Below, piece after piece: positions 16,081 to 24,671 of a stretch of 64,000 nucleotides of DNA. The DNA is taken from positions 1,922,001-1,986,000 of the forward strand of contig CP069300.1 in the NCBI GenBank assembly GCA_016839165.1, written 5' to 3'. Below the pieces are notes generated by a model. It ran no database searches. It was not told the DNA's origin and saw nothing but the letters and a program-made list of their open reading frames with translations. The stretch comes from Bradyrhizobium sp. PSBB068 (GTDB lineage Bacteria > Pseudomonadota > Alphaproteobacteria > Rhizobiales > Xanthobacteraceae). Position 1 is the stretch's first letter. Each line of letters starts with the position of its first letter. Made by a program: the position numbers and the translations under genes.

Positions 16081-17228
16081 CGACCAAACGCCTCGGCCTG
16101 ATCATGAACGGCGTCACCGGCCGGATGGGGCTCAACCAGCATCTGATCCGCTCGATCGTCGCGATCCGCGAGCAGGGTGGCGTGTTGTTGTCGAATGGCG
16201 ACCGCATCATGCCCGATCCGATCCTGGTCGGGCGCGACGCCGAGAAGGTCGGCGCATTGGCAAAGCGCTACGGCATCGAGCGCCACACCACCGATCTCGA
16301 TCGCGCGCTGGCCGACAAGGACGATACCGTGTTCTTCGATGCCGCGACGACGCAGGCACGGCCCTCGCTGCTGACCAAGGCGATCAACGCCGGCAAACAT
16401 GTCTATTGCGAGAAGCCGATCGCGACCAATCTCGAGGAAGCCGTCGCGGTCGTGAAGTTGGCCAATGCCAAGGGTCTCAAGCACGGCACCGTGCAGGACA
16501 AGTTGTTCCTGCCCGGCCTGAAGAAGCTCGCCTTCCTGCGTGACTCCGGCTTCTTCGGCCGCATGCTCTCGGTGCGCGGCGAGTTCGGCTATTGGGTGTT
16601 CGAGGGCGGCTGGCAGGAAGCGCAGCGGCCGTCGTGGAACTACCGCGCAGAGGATGGCGGCGGCATCATTCTGGATATGGTCTGCCACTGGCGCTACGTG
16701 CTCGACAATCTGTTCGGCGAGGTCGAGAGCGTGGTCTGCATCGGCACGACCGATATCCCAGAACGCTTTGACGAGAAGGGCAAGAAGTACCAGGCGACGG
16801 CCGATGATTCCGCCTACGCCACCTTCCGCCTGAAGGGCGGCGTGATCGCGCATATCAACATGAGTTGGGTGACGCGGGTCTACCGCGACGACCTCGTCAC
16901 CTTCCAGGTCGACGGCACCCATGGCTCGGCCGTTGCCGGACTGACCGACTGCGTGATCCAGGCGCGCCAGGCGACGCCGCGGCCGGTGTGGAATCCGGAC
17001 GAGAAGCGGATGCACGATTTCTATGCCGACTGGCAGAAGCTGCCCGAGAACGTCGTCTACGACAACGGCTTCAAGGAGCAGTGGGAGATGTTCATTCGCC
17101 ACGTCTGCGAGGATGCGCCCTACAAATACACCTTGCTCGAAGGCGCCAAGGGCGTGCAGCTTGCCGAGTGCGCGCTGAAGAGCTGGAAGGAGCGGCGCTG
17201 GATCGACGTCGCACCGATCGCCGTCTGA
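16077..17228 (+). CDS. Gfo/Idh/MocA-family oxidoreductase
   Basis: 383-residue NAD(P)-dependent dehydrogenase. The N-terminal Rossmann fold starts LIMNGVTGRMGLN, the family CEKP motif has K113 (VYCEKPIA), and GGGIILDMVCHWRYVLD begins the substrate domain. Members oxidise inositols, sugars or sugar acids. Start ATG 16077 overlaps the preceding stop (ATGA). Set between an enolase-type enzyme and a DUF993 protein, it probably oxidises an intermediate of the same pathway. Confidence 0.88.
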   Translation: MTTKRLGLIMNGVTGRMGLNQHLIRSIVAIREQGGVLLSNGDRIMPDPILVGRDAEKVGALAKRYGIERHTTDLDRALADKDDTVFFDAATTQARPSLLTKAINAGKHVYCEKPIATNLEEAVAVVKLANAKGLKHGTVQDKLFLPGLKKLAFLRDSGFFGRMLSVRGEFGYWVFEGGWQEAQRPSWNYRAEDGGGIILDMVCHWRYVLDNLFGEVESVVCIGTTDIPERFDEKGKKYQATADDSAYATFRLKGGVIAHINMSWVTRVYRDDLVTFQVDGTHGSAVAGLTDCVIQARQATPRPVWNPDEKRMHDFYADWQKLPENVVYDNGFKEQWEMFIRHVCEDAPYKYTLLEGAKGVQLAECALKSWKERRWIDVAPIAV

Positions 17229-17241
17229 GAGGGACCTTGCC

Positions 17242-18435
17242 ATGAACAAGCCAGTCCTGCCGATGTCATCCCTTTCGCTGAAGCTGCCGACCGCCGATGG
17301 GGGCCTCGAGACCTATCGCCTGGCGGCGTCGCGGACCTTTCCGGCAAAGCTTGAGGGCACGCTCAACCGGGTGGCGTTCTCTGCGGCCCATGTGGTTGCC
17401 GATCCCCGCGCCGACGTCGATCCCTGGCTGACGGCTGCGATCGACTGGGACAAGACGATCGCATTCCGCGAGCACGTCTGGGACCTCGGCCTCGGCGTCG
17501 CCGAGGCGATGGATACCGCGCAGCGTGGCATGGGGCTGGACTGGGCGACCTCGCTCGAATTGATCCAGCGCTCGGTCAGGGCGGCGAAGGCCAGGGGCAA
17601 TGCGCTGGTGTTCTCCGGCGCCGGGACTGATCATCTGGCGGTAGAAGACGCAAGGTCGATCGACGACGTCATCCGTGCCTATGAGGAGCAGATCGCGGCG
17701 GTGGAGAAGGCCGGTGGCCGCATCATCCTGATGGCCTCGCGCGCGCTGGCAAAGCTCGGCAGGACCGCGGACGATTACGCTGGGGTTTATGACCGCGTGC
17801 TGTCGCAGGTCCGCGAGCCCGTGATCATCCACTGGCTCGGCGACATGTTCGATCCGGCGCTGTCAGGCTATTGGGGCACGGCCGATCTCGACAGGGCGAT
17901 GGATACGGCGGTCGCGATCATCAACGCCAATGCGGCCAAGGTCGATGGCGTCAAGGTCTCGCTGCTCGACAAGCAGCGCGAGATCGACATGCGGCGGCGG
18001 CTCGACCCACGGGTGAAGATGTACACCGGCGACGACTTCAACTACGCCGAACTGATCGCCGGCGACGACAAGGGATTTTCCCACGCGCTGCTCGGCATCT
18101 TCGATGCGATCGCGCCCGCGGCGTCCTACGCCCTGTCGCGGCTCGCGGCGGGCGACGAGGCCGGCTTCCACGACGTGCTCGGCCCGACGGTGCCGCTGTC
18201 GCGCCACATCTTCAAGGCGCCGACCCGCTTCTACAAGACCGGCATCGTGTTCATGGCCTACCTCAACGGCCACCAGGATCATTTCACGATGGTCGGCGGG
18301 CAGGAAAGCGCGCGCTCGACCCTGCATCTCGCCGAACTGTTCCGGCTCGCCGACCAGGCGGGGCTGCTAGCCGATCCGGAAGCAGCGACACGCCGGATGG
18401 CGACGATCCTTGCGAGCCGTGGCATAGACGCCTGA
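17242..18435 (+). CDS. DUF993 family protein (dihydrodipicolinate synthase/aldolase-like)
   Basis: 397 residues that I recognise as DUF993, a family of predicted TIM-barrel, class I aldolase-like proteins of unknown reaction. Visible blocks are FSAAHVVADPRADVDPWL, the VFSGAGTDHLA stretch near residue 130, and VIIHWLGDMFDPALSGYWG. A candidate Schiff-base lysine is in AAKVDGVKVSLLDKQ, about residues 230-245. It is translationally linked to the isomerase-like gene (TGATG at 18433-18437). Retro-aldol cleavage of the oxidised intermediate is a reasonable guess, not established. Confidence 0.75.
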   Translation: MNKPVLPMSSLSLKLPTADGGLETYRLAASRTFPAKLEGTLNRVAFSAAHVVADPRADVDPWLTAAIDWDKTIAFREHVWDLGLGVAEAMDTAQRGMGLDWATSLELIQRSVRAAKARGNALVFSGAGTDHLAVEDARSIDDVIRAYEEQIAAVEKAGGRIILMASRALAKLGRTADDYAGVYDRVLSQVREPVIIHWLGDMFDPALSGYWGTADLDRAMDTAVAIINANAAKVDGVKVSLLDKQREIDMRRRLDPRVKMYTGDDFNYAELIAGDDKGFSHALLGIFDAIAPAASYALSRLAAGDEAGFHDVLGPTVPLSRHIFKAPTRFYKTGIVFMAYLNGHQDHFTMVGGQESARSTLHLAELFRLADQAGLLADPEAATRRMATILASRGIDA

Positions 18436-19298
18436 TGCGCGATTTTTCCAGAGATCACCGCTGGCTGTCGCTGAACACGGCAACCGTCCGCAAGCAGGGC
18501 GATCTTCTCGCCATCATCGAGGCCTGCGCGCGGCTCGGCATCCGCGCCATCGATCCCTGGCGCGACCAGGTCGCTGCCGTCGGTCTCGACCGTGCCGTGC
18601 GCGCGGTGAAGGACGCGGGGCTCGATCTGTCGGGCTATTGCCGCGGCGGCATGTTCACGGCCGATAACGCGCATCGCAGCGCGGCACGCGACGACAACCG
18701 CCGCGCCGTTGACGAGGCCGTCGCGCTCGGTGCCTCCTGCATCGTGCTCGTCGTCGGCGGCCTGCCGCAATATTCTCGGCCCGGCAGCGCGATGTCCAAG
18801 GACATCGCCGCAGCGCGCAATCAGGTGCATGACGGCATCGCCGAGATGCTGGACTATGCGAAGCAGGCAAGACTGCCGCTCGCGATCGAGCCGCTGCATC
18901 CGGCCTATGCCGCCGACCGCGCCTGCGTGAACACCACGAAGCACGCGCTCGACCTCTGCGACGCGCTCGATCCCGGCCGCACTGGTGCGATCGGCGTCGC
19001 GCTCGACGTCTATCACATCTGGTGGGACCCGGAGCTGATGGCCCAGATCGCGCGCGCCGGCAGGGACCGGCTGCTCGCATTCCATGTCTGCGACTGGCTG
19101 GTGCCGACCAAGGACATTCTCAACGACCGTGGCATGATGGGTGACGGTGTCATCGATATCAAATCTGTGCGCGCGGCGGTCGAAGCGCAGGGCTTCGCCG
19201 GCTATTCGGAGATCGAGATATTCTCGAATGACTGGTGGGGCCGGCCGCTGGACGAGGTGCTGCAGACCTGCATCGAGCGGCACCGGACGGTGGTTTAG
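18435..19298 (+). CDS. Sugar phosphate isomerase/epimerase-like TIM-barrel protein
   Basis: 287 residues of the xylose-isomerase-like fold (AP endonuclease 2 family). Metal-site type residues are visible in AIEPLHPAYAADRAC, GVALDVYHIWWDPEL, LAFHVCDWLVPT and SEIEIFSNDWW. Start ATG 18435 overlaps the DUF993 stop. It is the last gene of the plus-strand run and is followed after 22 bp by the convergent rocD. Probably it interconverts keto and aldo forms of the substrate or acts as an inosose-type dehydratase; this cannot be resolved here. Confidence 0.82.
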   Translation: MRDFSRDHRWLSLNTATVRKQGDLLAIIEACARLGIRAIDPWRDQVAAVGLDRAVRAVKDAGLDLSGYCRGGMFTADNAHRSAARDDNRRAVDEAVALGASCIVLVVGGLPQYSRPGSAMSKDIAAARNQVHDGIAEMLDYAKQARLPLAIEPLHPAYAADRACVNTTKHALDLCDALDPGRTGAIGVALDVYHIWWDPELMAQIARAGRDRLLAFHVCDWLVPTKDILNDRGMMGDGVIDIKSVRAAVEAQGFAGYSEIEIFSNDWWGRPLDEVLQTCIERHRTVV

Positions 19299-19320
19299 GT
19301 CGGACGGCGCAAAGCCGCCG

Positions 19321-20535
19321 TCAGGTCAAATCCTGTGTCAACACAGCGCCGATCTGTTCCAGCGCCCAATCGACCTGATCTCCCGTAATGACCAGCGGCG
19401 GGGCGACCCGGATGGTGTGGTCATGGGTGTCCTTGGCGAGGATGCCGTGCTCCCGCAGCAGCTCGCAATAGCGGCGCGCGGGACCGGCCTCGGGGTGAAG
19501 CTCGACCGCGAGCATCAGCCCGCGTCCACGCACCTCGCGAACCGTGTTGGCACGGATGCTGCGCAAGCCGTCGATGAAGCGCACGCCTTGCGCGGCCGCG
19601 TTCTCGATCATGCCTTCGTCGACCAGCACGCGCAGCGCCGCGCGCGCGACCGCGCAGGCGAGCGGATTGCCGCCGAAGGTCGAGCCGTGCTGGCCGGGCT
19701 TCAGCGTGCCGAGCACCTCGTTGTTGGAGAGCACCGCCGAGACCGGATAGAAACCGCCGGACAGCGCCTTGCCGAGCAGCGTCACGTCGGCCTCGATGCC
19801 CTCGTGCTGCTCCGCCAGCAGCTTGCCGGTGCGGCCAAGTCCGGTCTGGATCTCGTCGAGGATCAGCATCACGTCATTGCGGGTACAGAGCTCGCGGACC
19901 CCGGCGAAATAGCCTGCAGGGGGAATGATGACGCCGGCCTCGCCCTGGATCGGCTCGACCAGGAAGGCAACGGTGTTCGGCGTAATCGCGGCTTCCAGTG
20001 CCCTGGCGTTGCCGAACGGAATGACCTTGAAGCCCGGCGCAAACGGCCCGAAATGCACGCGGCTCGCCGGGTCGGTGCTGAAGCCGACAATCGCCAGGGT
20101 GCGTCCGTGGAAATTGTCGGCGCAGACGATGATCTCGGCCTGGTCATCGGGCACGCCCTTGACCTCGTAGCCCCATTTGCGCACCGACTTGATTGCGCTC
20201 TCCACTGCCTCCGCGCCGCTGTTCATCGGCAGCACCTTGTGGGAGCCGGTCAGATCGGCGAGCTGCTCGTAGAACAAGGCGAGCTGGTCATTGTGGAAGG
20301 CCCGCGAGGTCAGCGTCAGGCGGCCGGCCTGCTCGATCATCGCGGCGAGGATTTTCGGATGACAGTGGCCCTGATTGACCGCTGAATAGGCGGAGAGGCA
20401 ATCGAGGTAGCGATTGCCGTCGGTATCCCAAACCCAGACGCCTTCGCCGCGCGTCAGCACGACGCCGAGCGGCGCGTAGTTGTGGGCGCCGAATTGCGCT
20501 TCCCTGGCGATGAAATCGGTGACTGGCGGACGCAT
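19321..20535 (-). CDS. rocD: Ornithine aminotransferase
   Basis: 404-residue class III PLP aminotransferase converting L-ornithine and 2-oxoglutarate to glutamate semialdehyde and glutamate in arginine/ornithine catabolism. The PLP lysine is K256 in LLGKALSGG. The cofactor-binding acidic motif is [16 protein letters not shown], and the N-terminal [19 protein letters not shown] and [14 protein letters not shown] blocks are typical of RocD. Length matches the family. It lies downstream of the channel and P450 genes on the same strand but has a separate candidate promoter. Confidence 0.92.
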   Translation of the reverse strand: MRPPVTDFIAREAQFGAHNYAPLGVVLTRGEGVWVWDTDGNRYLDCLSAYSAVNQGHCHPKILAAMIEQAGRLTLTSRAFHNDQLALFYEQLADLTGSHKVLPMNSGAEAVESAIKSVRKWGYEVKGVPDDQAEIIVCADNFHGRTLAIVGFSTDPASRVHFGPFAPGFKVIPFGNARALEAAITPNTVAFLVEPIQGEAGVIIPPAGYFAGVRELCTRNDVMLILDEIQTGLGRTGKLLAEQHEGIEADVTLLGKALSGGFYPVSAVLSNNEVLGTLKPGQHGSTFGGNPLACAVARAALRVLVDEGMIENAAAQGVRFIDGLRSIRANTVREVRGRGLMLAVELHPEAGPARRYCELLREHGILAKDTHDHTIRVAPPLVITGDQVDWALEQIGAVLTQDLT

Positions 20536-20583
20536 GTTTCGTCACTCCAGCTGTGCGGTGCCGGCACCGGTGAGGTGTCGCGC

Positions 20584-20651
20584 GATCAAATTATAGCTGA
20601 TTGGGGATCGGCCCGCGCGGCTTAAAGGATGACCGTGCACCAAATTTGATC
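20584..20651 (-). promoter_or_regulatory. Candidate rocD promoter with flanking inverted repeat
   Basis: On the minus strand TATAAT occurs at 20595-20590, about 55 bp before the rocD start, without a recognisable -35 box. GATCAAATT (20584-20592) and its inverse AATTTGATC (20643-20651) flank the region about 50 bp apart. This suggests activator-dependent control; an Lrp/AsnC-type factor is typical for ornithine genes, which is inference. Confidence 0.3.
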
Positions 20652-20672
20652 GATCCTGTCAGCGTCGCTGCG

Positions 20673-21350
20673 CTACGAATCCCGATCGCGGTGCGCGATC
20701 TCGAGCGTGACCAGCCGGGCGAGCAGCGTCGCCGGGTAGAGCTGGCCGAAGATCGCCTCGACATTGCACAGGCTGCGCGCCATCGGATGCAATGGTGCGA
20801 CGTCGCCGTAGCCGGTTGTCGTCAGCGTGGCGAAGGAGAAATAGATCAGCTGGCTTGCGAGCGACGGCCGGTCTTCGATCTTCATGCCGGCAAATGCGTC
20901 CGGGACCAGCGTGCCGATGAAGGTGTAGAGCGCCACGAAGATCACCGCGACCGTGAGATAGAACAGGATCGCGCCGATCACCCGGTGGTAGGTGACGCGC
21001 CCCGGCGCGAAGATCGCCCGCGCGACCGTCACTGCCATCGTGATGCCGACCAGAAGCCAGGAGCCGGCGAACAGATTGAGGTCGAGGATCGACGGCGAGT
21101 GCAGGCGCAGGATCGCGCCGGTCACGATCATCGCCAGAGCGACCAGCATGGTGACGACGGCGATCGCGCTGCCCGACATCACGAACACGCCGCCGACCAG
21201 GAAGATCGCGAGCAACAGCTCGAAAACCTGGAATTCGAACAGGCCGAGCGCCTGTAGCGGCGCGACCACGAACATCATGACCAGGAGCAGTCCGGTCAGC
21301 ACCGTCAGCAGCGAATCGCCCCAGCGCTCGCGCAATTGCTCTGTCGTCAT
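20673..21350 (-). CDS. Two-pore-type potassium channel family protein
   Basis: 225-residue membrane protein. The selectivity filter TTTGYGD is at 177-183, preceded by the pore helix LIYFSFATL and followed by a final membrane helix. Four or more further hydrophobic segments precede it (about 15-33, 43-60, 63-82, 93-111, 124-146). Start ATG 21350 lies 4 bp after the P450 stop. No RCK or cyclic-nucleotide domain is present, so gating is not predictable. Close coupling to a P450 gene is unusual. Confidence 0.82.
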   Translation of the reverse strand: MTTEQLRERWGDSLLTVLTGLLLVMMFVVAPLQALGLFEFQVFELLLAIFLVGGVFVMSGSAIAVVTMLVALAMIVTGAILRLHSPSILDLNLFAGSWLLVGITMAVTVARAIFAPGRVTYHRVIGAILFYLTVAVIFVALYTFIGTLVPDAFAGMKIEDRPSLASQLIYFSFATLTTTGYGDVAPLHPMARSLCNVEAIFGQLYPATLLARLVTLEIAHRDRDS

Positions 21351-21354
21351 CGGA

Positions 21355-22578
21355 TCACGCGCCGCGCCGGCATGGCACGCTGAGGAAGCCGCGGAACCGC
21401 ACCCGGCCGCCGCGCACCGGCTCGCCGTCGAGCAGATAGTTCGGGAAGCGCTTGAGGAACCGCGAGATCGCGATGGCGCCTTCAAGGCGCGCCAGCGCCA
21501 TGCCCGCGCATTGATGCGCGCCGGTGCCGAAGGCGAGATGGCGGTTCGGCGTGCGTGCGACGTCGAAGTTTTCCGGGTTGGGGAATTGCGCGGGATCGCG
21601 GTTGGCGGCGCCGATGCACAGCGTGACCAGCGTGCCGGCCGGCAGCTTGATGCCGCCGAGCTCGGTCTCCTCCACGATCATGCGGTTGCCGAGCTGGTTG
21701 GAGCTTTCGAAACGCAGCATCTCCTCGACCGCGGTCTTGATCAGCTCCGGCTGCGCGATCAGCCGCTGCTTCTCCCCAGGGTATTGGGTCAGCGTCACCA
21801 GACCGTTGCCGATCAGGTTGGTCGTGGTCTCGTGGCCGGCATTGAGCAGGAAGATGCAGTTGTGCAGCAGTTCCTTCGCGGTCAGCCGCTCGCCATTGTC
21901 CTCACCCTGGATCAATCGGGTCAGCACGTCGCGCTCGGGATTGCCCGGCCTGGCGCGGCGGCGTTCGACCAGGGTTTCGAGATAGGCGAGGAAATCCTTC
22001 ACCGCGGCGTTGCCGCGGTCGAACGCGTCCTTGCCGATCACCGGCTCCAGCGCACCCAGGATCGCCAGCGACCAGTCGCGCAGCGGTTCGCGCTCCTCGT
22101 GCGGCACGTCGAGCAGGTTGCCGATCACCTCGACCGGAATCGCCGAGGCGAAATCCTCGATCAACTCAAAGCGCTCCTTGGCTGCGATCCGGTCGAGCAG
22201 GCTGTCGACCAGCGCGATCAGGTCCGGCTCCATGCCGGCGATTGCCCGCGGCGACAAGGCGCCCATGATCAAGCGCCGCACGCGGGTGTGCGCCGGCGGA
22301 TCGTTGAAGACGAGGCTGGTCGTGTGGTGTTCGTAGAGCAGCGAGTCGCGGTATTTCGGCAGAAACTCCGTCTTCTTGTCGGAGGAGAACGTCCTGGTGT
22401 TCTTGTAGGCGGCGATCAGGTCGTCGTAGCGGGTGAGGAAATAGCAGCCGTTCGGCAGGCGCTTGACCGGCGCGTGCTCGCGTAGCGCGCGATAGGTCGG
22501 GTAGGGGTCGGCGTAGAACTTCGGGGTCAGCCTTTCCAGGTCGAAACCGTCAGCCAGCTCGCGCGCGTGCCCGTCCAT
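21355..22578 (-). CDS. Cytochrome P450 (class I bacterial)
   Basis: 407-residue soluble P450 hydroxylase. The I-helix oxygen-activation motif is AGHETT (T251), the ExxR pair is E286/R289, and the heme-thiolate loop is FGTGAHQCAGMALAR with ligand C357. It needs a ferredoxin and a ferredoxin reductase. None is adjacent, though a putidaredoxin-reductase-like gene lies at 6583-7800. Start ATG 22578 has AGG/GGA-type upstream bases. It is the first gene of a unit with the channel gene and diverges from a ThDP decarboxylase pair. Substrate unknown. Confidence 0.92.
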   Translation of the reverse strand: MDGHARELADGFDLERLTPKFYADPYPTYRALREHAPVKRLPNGCYFLTRYDDLIAAYKNTRTFSSDKKTEFLPKYRDSLLYEHHTTSLVFNDPPAHTRVRRLIMGALSPRAIAGMEPDLIALVDSLLDRIAAKERFELIEDFASAIPVEVIGNLLDVPHEEREPLRDWSLAILGALEPVIGKDAFDRGNAAVKDFLAYLETLVERRRARPGNPERDVLTRLIQGEDNGERLTAKELLHNCIFLLNAGHETTTNLIGNGLVTLTQYPGEKQRLIAQPELIKTAVEEMLRFESSNQLGNRMIVEETELGGIKLPAGTLVTLCIGAANRDPAQFPNPENFDVARTPNRHLAFGTGAHQCAGMALARLEGAIAISRFLKRFPNYLLDGEPVRGGRVRFRGFLSVPCRRGA

Positions 22579-22594
22579 GGCGAATCCAACCTAA

Positions 22595-22700
22595 TTAGTT
22601 TCATTTGCAACTATCGTAGGCCGCGGCCGGGCGCGGCGCAACACAATATGAAAGTATCGGGAACGGCGCGACGCCCTCGGCGTGGTGCGAATATATCGCA
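22595..22700. promoter_or_regulatory. Divergent control region between P450 and decarboxylase genes
   Basis: Two dyads stand out. TAGTT-N8-AACTA at 22596-22613 lies about 17 bp upstream of the P450 start. TGCGA-ATATA-TCGCA at 22686-22700 lies near the middle of the 205-bp gap. Either could be an operator. No convincing -35/-10 pair was found, and no regulator gene is adjacent on this side. Confidence 0.3.
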
Positions 22701-22783
22701 GAGCCATATGCGGTTTTGCGCTTTGATGAAGCGCGCGTGCCCCTCTACAGTCGCGGCCAAACAAGAGAGAGCCGGAAACGCCG

Positions 22784-23317
22784 ATGCATGCCCGTGCCGA
22801 CACCGCGGTCTCCTGGCCCGAGGAGATCTTTTCGATATTGCAGCGCTTCGAGGTGCGCCAGGTGCCCTACGTGCCGGACGCCGGGCATTCGGAGCTGATC
22901 GAGCGGGTGCTGGGGTCGTCATCGATGCGCGGCATTGCACTGACCACAGAGGAGGAGGGCGTGGCGCTGCTCGCGGGCGCCTGGGCCGGCGGCCAGCGCG
23001 GCGTGCTGCTGATGCAGTCGAGCGGGGTCGGCAATTGCATCAACATGCTGTCGCTGGTGCAGATCTTCCGCTTGCCGTTCCTCACGCTGGTGACGATGCG
23101 CGGCGAATGGGGCGAGTTCAATCCCTGGCAGGTGCCGATGGGCTCGAACACGCAGGGCATTCTCGAATTGTCGGGGATCAAGGTGTTGCGTGCAGCGCAT
23201 CCCGGTGAGGTTCGCGAGGTCGTCGAGGCCGGCGCGGCGCAGGCCTACAACGCCTGCACGCCAACCGCCGTCCTGCTGTCGCAGCGGCTGATCGGGGCAA
23301 AGGTCTTCACCAAATGA
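22784..23317 (+). CDS. ThDP-dependent decarboxylase, PYR-domain (alpha) subunit
   Basis: 177 residues corresponding to the pyrimidine-binding half of a ThDP enzyme (sulfopyruvate/phosphonopyruvate decarboxylase alpha type). The activating glutamate lies in LTTEEEGVALLAGAWAGG. RGVLLMQSSGVGNCINML and FLTLVTMRGEWGEFNPWQ are family landmarks. The start at 22784 overlaps no neighbour. The next gene starts on its stop (ATGA), so both halves are made together. No phosphoenolpyruvate mutase or sulfonate genes are nearby, so the 2-oxo acid is unknown. Confidence 0.8.
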   Translation: MHARADTAVSWPEEIFSILQRFEVRQVPYVPDAGHSELIERVLGSSSMRGIALTTEEEGVALLAGAWAGGQRGVLLMQSSGVGNCINMLSLVQIFRLPFLTLVTMRGEWGEFNPWQVPMGSNTQGILELSGIKVLRAAHPGEVREVVEAGAAQAYNACTPTAVLLSQRLIGAKVFTK

Positions 23318-23904
23318 GCAAAGCCAATCGCCTCGACCGCCGCGCGGTGGTTGCCGAACTGCTCAGGGATCGCAAGGGCGCCTTCGCCGTCGGCGGCCTC
23401 GGTGCCTCGACCTATGACATCGCCGCGGCCGGCGACCATGACCGCAACTTCTATCTCTGGGGTGGCATGGGCGGCGCCGTGATGATCGGGCTCGGCCTGG
23501 CGCTGGCGCAGCCGACGCTGCCGGTCGTCGTGATCACCGGCGACGGCGAGATGCTGATGGGGATGGGGAGCCTTGCGACCGTCGCGCTGCAGCAGCCGAA
23601 AAACCTCTCGATCATCGTGCTCGACAACGAGGCCTACGGCGAGACCGGTGGCCAGGCGAGCCACACCGGGGGAACCGCCGACCTTGTGGGTGTTGCCAAA
23701 GCCTGCGGAATCGGAGATAGCCGCTCGATCAGCACGATGGCCGAGGTTGAGACTTTTGCCTCGTCTTTGCAAGATGTTACAGCGGGGCCGCGGTTCGCGA
23801 GCGCGAAGATCGACGGGGCCAATCTGGAACGCGTGCTGTCCAGCCGCGACGGCACCTACATCGTCAACCGCATCCGCGGGTCGATCGGACACAGTCCAAT
23901 TTAA
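23314..23904 (+). CDS. ThDP-dependent decarboxylase, PP-domain (beta) subunit
   Basis: 196 residues corresponding to the diphosphate-binding half. The cofactor motif begins GDGEMLMGMGS and closes at LDNEAYGETGG, about 27 residues apart as expected for Mg-ThDP. WGGMGGAVMIGLGLALAQP is the conserved N-terminal block. It overlaps the alpha gene by 4 bp. Together the pair should decarboxylate a 2-oxo acid carrying an extra anionic group. The ComDE or Ppd names are not assigned because the substrate is not shown. Confidence 0.8.
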   Translation: MSKANRLDRRAVVAELLRDRKGAFAVGGLGASTYDIAAAGDHDRNFYLWGGMGGAVMIGLGLALAQPTLPVVVITGDGEMLMGMGSLATVALQQPKNLSIIVLDNEAYGETGGQASHTGGTADLVGVAKACGIGDSRSISTMAEVETFASSLQDVTAGPRFASAKIDGANLERVLSSRDGTYIVNRIRGSIGHSPI

Positions 23905-23930
23905 AGTAGCTTTCGCGGTGCAATAGAACC

Positions 23931-23961
23931 TTGACTTTTGGTAAAGTGAGTGATTACTCAC
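23931..23961 (+). promoter_or_regulatory. Promoter and operator of the TetR-RND operon
   Basis: TTGACT at 23931-23936 resembles a -35 box. GTGAGT-GATT-ACTCAC at 23946-23961 is a perfect 6-4-6 inverted repeat lying where the -10 would be and 7 bp before the TetR start. This is the usual layout for autorepression by a TetR/AcrR regulator of an RND pump. Confidence 0.6.
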
Positions 23962-23968
23962 GACCCAA

Positions 23969-24670
23969 ATGTCTACCTTACGCATGACGAGTGACTTGCG
24001 GCGTCAGTTGATCCTGAGCGCTGCAAAGCGGTGCTTCGCCCGGAACGGCTTTGCCGGCACCACGACGAAAAGCGTGGCGGCTGCGGCTGCCATTTCGGAA
24101 GGGCTATTGTTCAAGCACTTCCCGTCGAAGGCTGCGCTCTACGCCGAAATCCTTGCCGAGGAGTGCGAGGCGGACCCTGATCTCGCGCATCTGCTCGGCC
24201 AGGAGCCTTCGACCGCGACGCTGGTCGAACTGGTGCAAGGCATGGTCGGTCACTTCATGCAACTGCGCGATGCGCCGGACCAGGAAGAGGCGCAGCGGAT
24301 GCGGCTGATGGTGACGAGCCATCTCGACGACGGCGAGTTTGCGCGCCTGCTGTACGACAAGGTCGGCAAGCTGATCGGTCCAACCTTCGCCGCCTCGCTC
24401 GACCGGGCGATCGCCGCCGGCGAGGCCACGCGGATCGGCGACGAGCCGCTCAACCTGTTCTGGTTTGCGCACCATACCGTGCTCATGGGGGCGCTGACGC
24501 AGCTGCCTGCGACACCTTGTCTCCCCTATGGTGATGCTGCAGCGGCCGAGCAGCAGCTTTGCCAGTTCATTCTTCGCGGCATCGGACTTACCGAAGCCGC
24601 AATCTCAACTCATTTGAGCCGCCAGCCGTCGCCGAGCGCAGGACCGTCGGTAACTGCAGAAAGTGCATGA
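23969..24670 (+). CDS. TetR/AcrR-family regulator of RND pump
   Basis: 233 residues. The N-terminal helix-turn-helix spans RRQLILSAAKRCFARNGFAG to AISEGLLFKHFPSKAALYAEIL, followed by a helical ligand-binding domain. It is the first gene of an operon with a membrane fusion protein and RND pump, and a perfect palindrome overlaps its promoter, so autorepression relieved by pump substrates is likely. The TGA stop lies 1 bp before the next ATG. Confidence 0.88.
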   Translation: MSTLRMTSDLRRQLILSAAKRCFARNGFAGTTTKSVAAAAAISEGLLFKHFPSKAALYAEILAEECEADPDLAHLLGQEPSTATLVELVQGMVGHFMQLRDAPDQEEAQRMRLMVTSHLDDGEFARLLYDKVGKLIGPTFAASLDRAIAAGEATRIGDEPLNLFWFAHHTVLMGALTQLPATPCLPYGDAAAAEQQLCQFILRGIGLTEAAISTHLSRQPSPSAGPSVTAESA

Positions 24671-24671
24671 C

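Noticed and set aside
22784..23904. Naming the ThDP pair comD/comE (coenzyme M synthesis)
   Set aside because: No sulfolactate or coenzyme M genes are nearby and the substrate cannot be read from the sequence.
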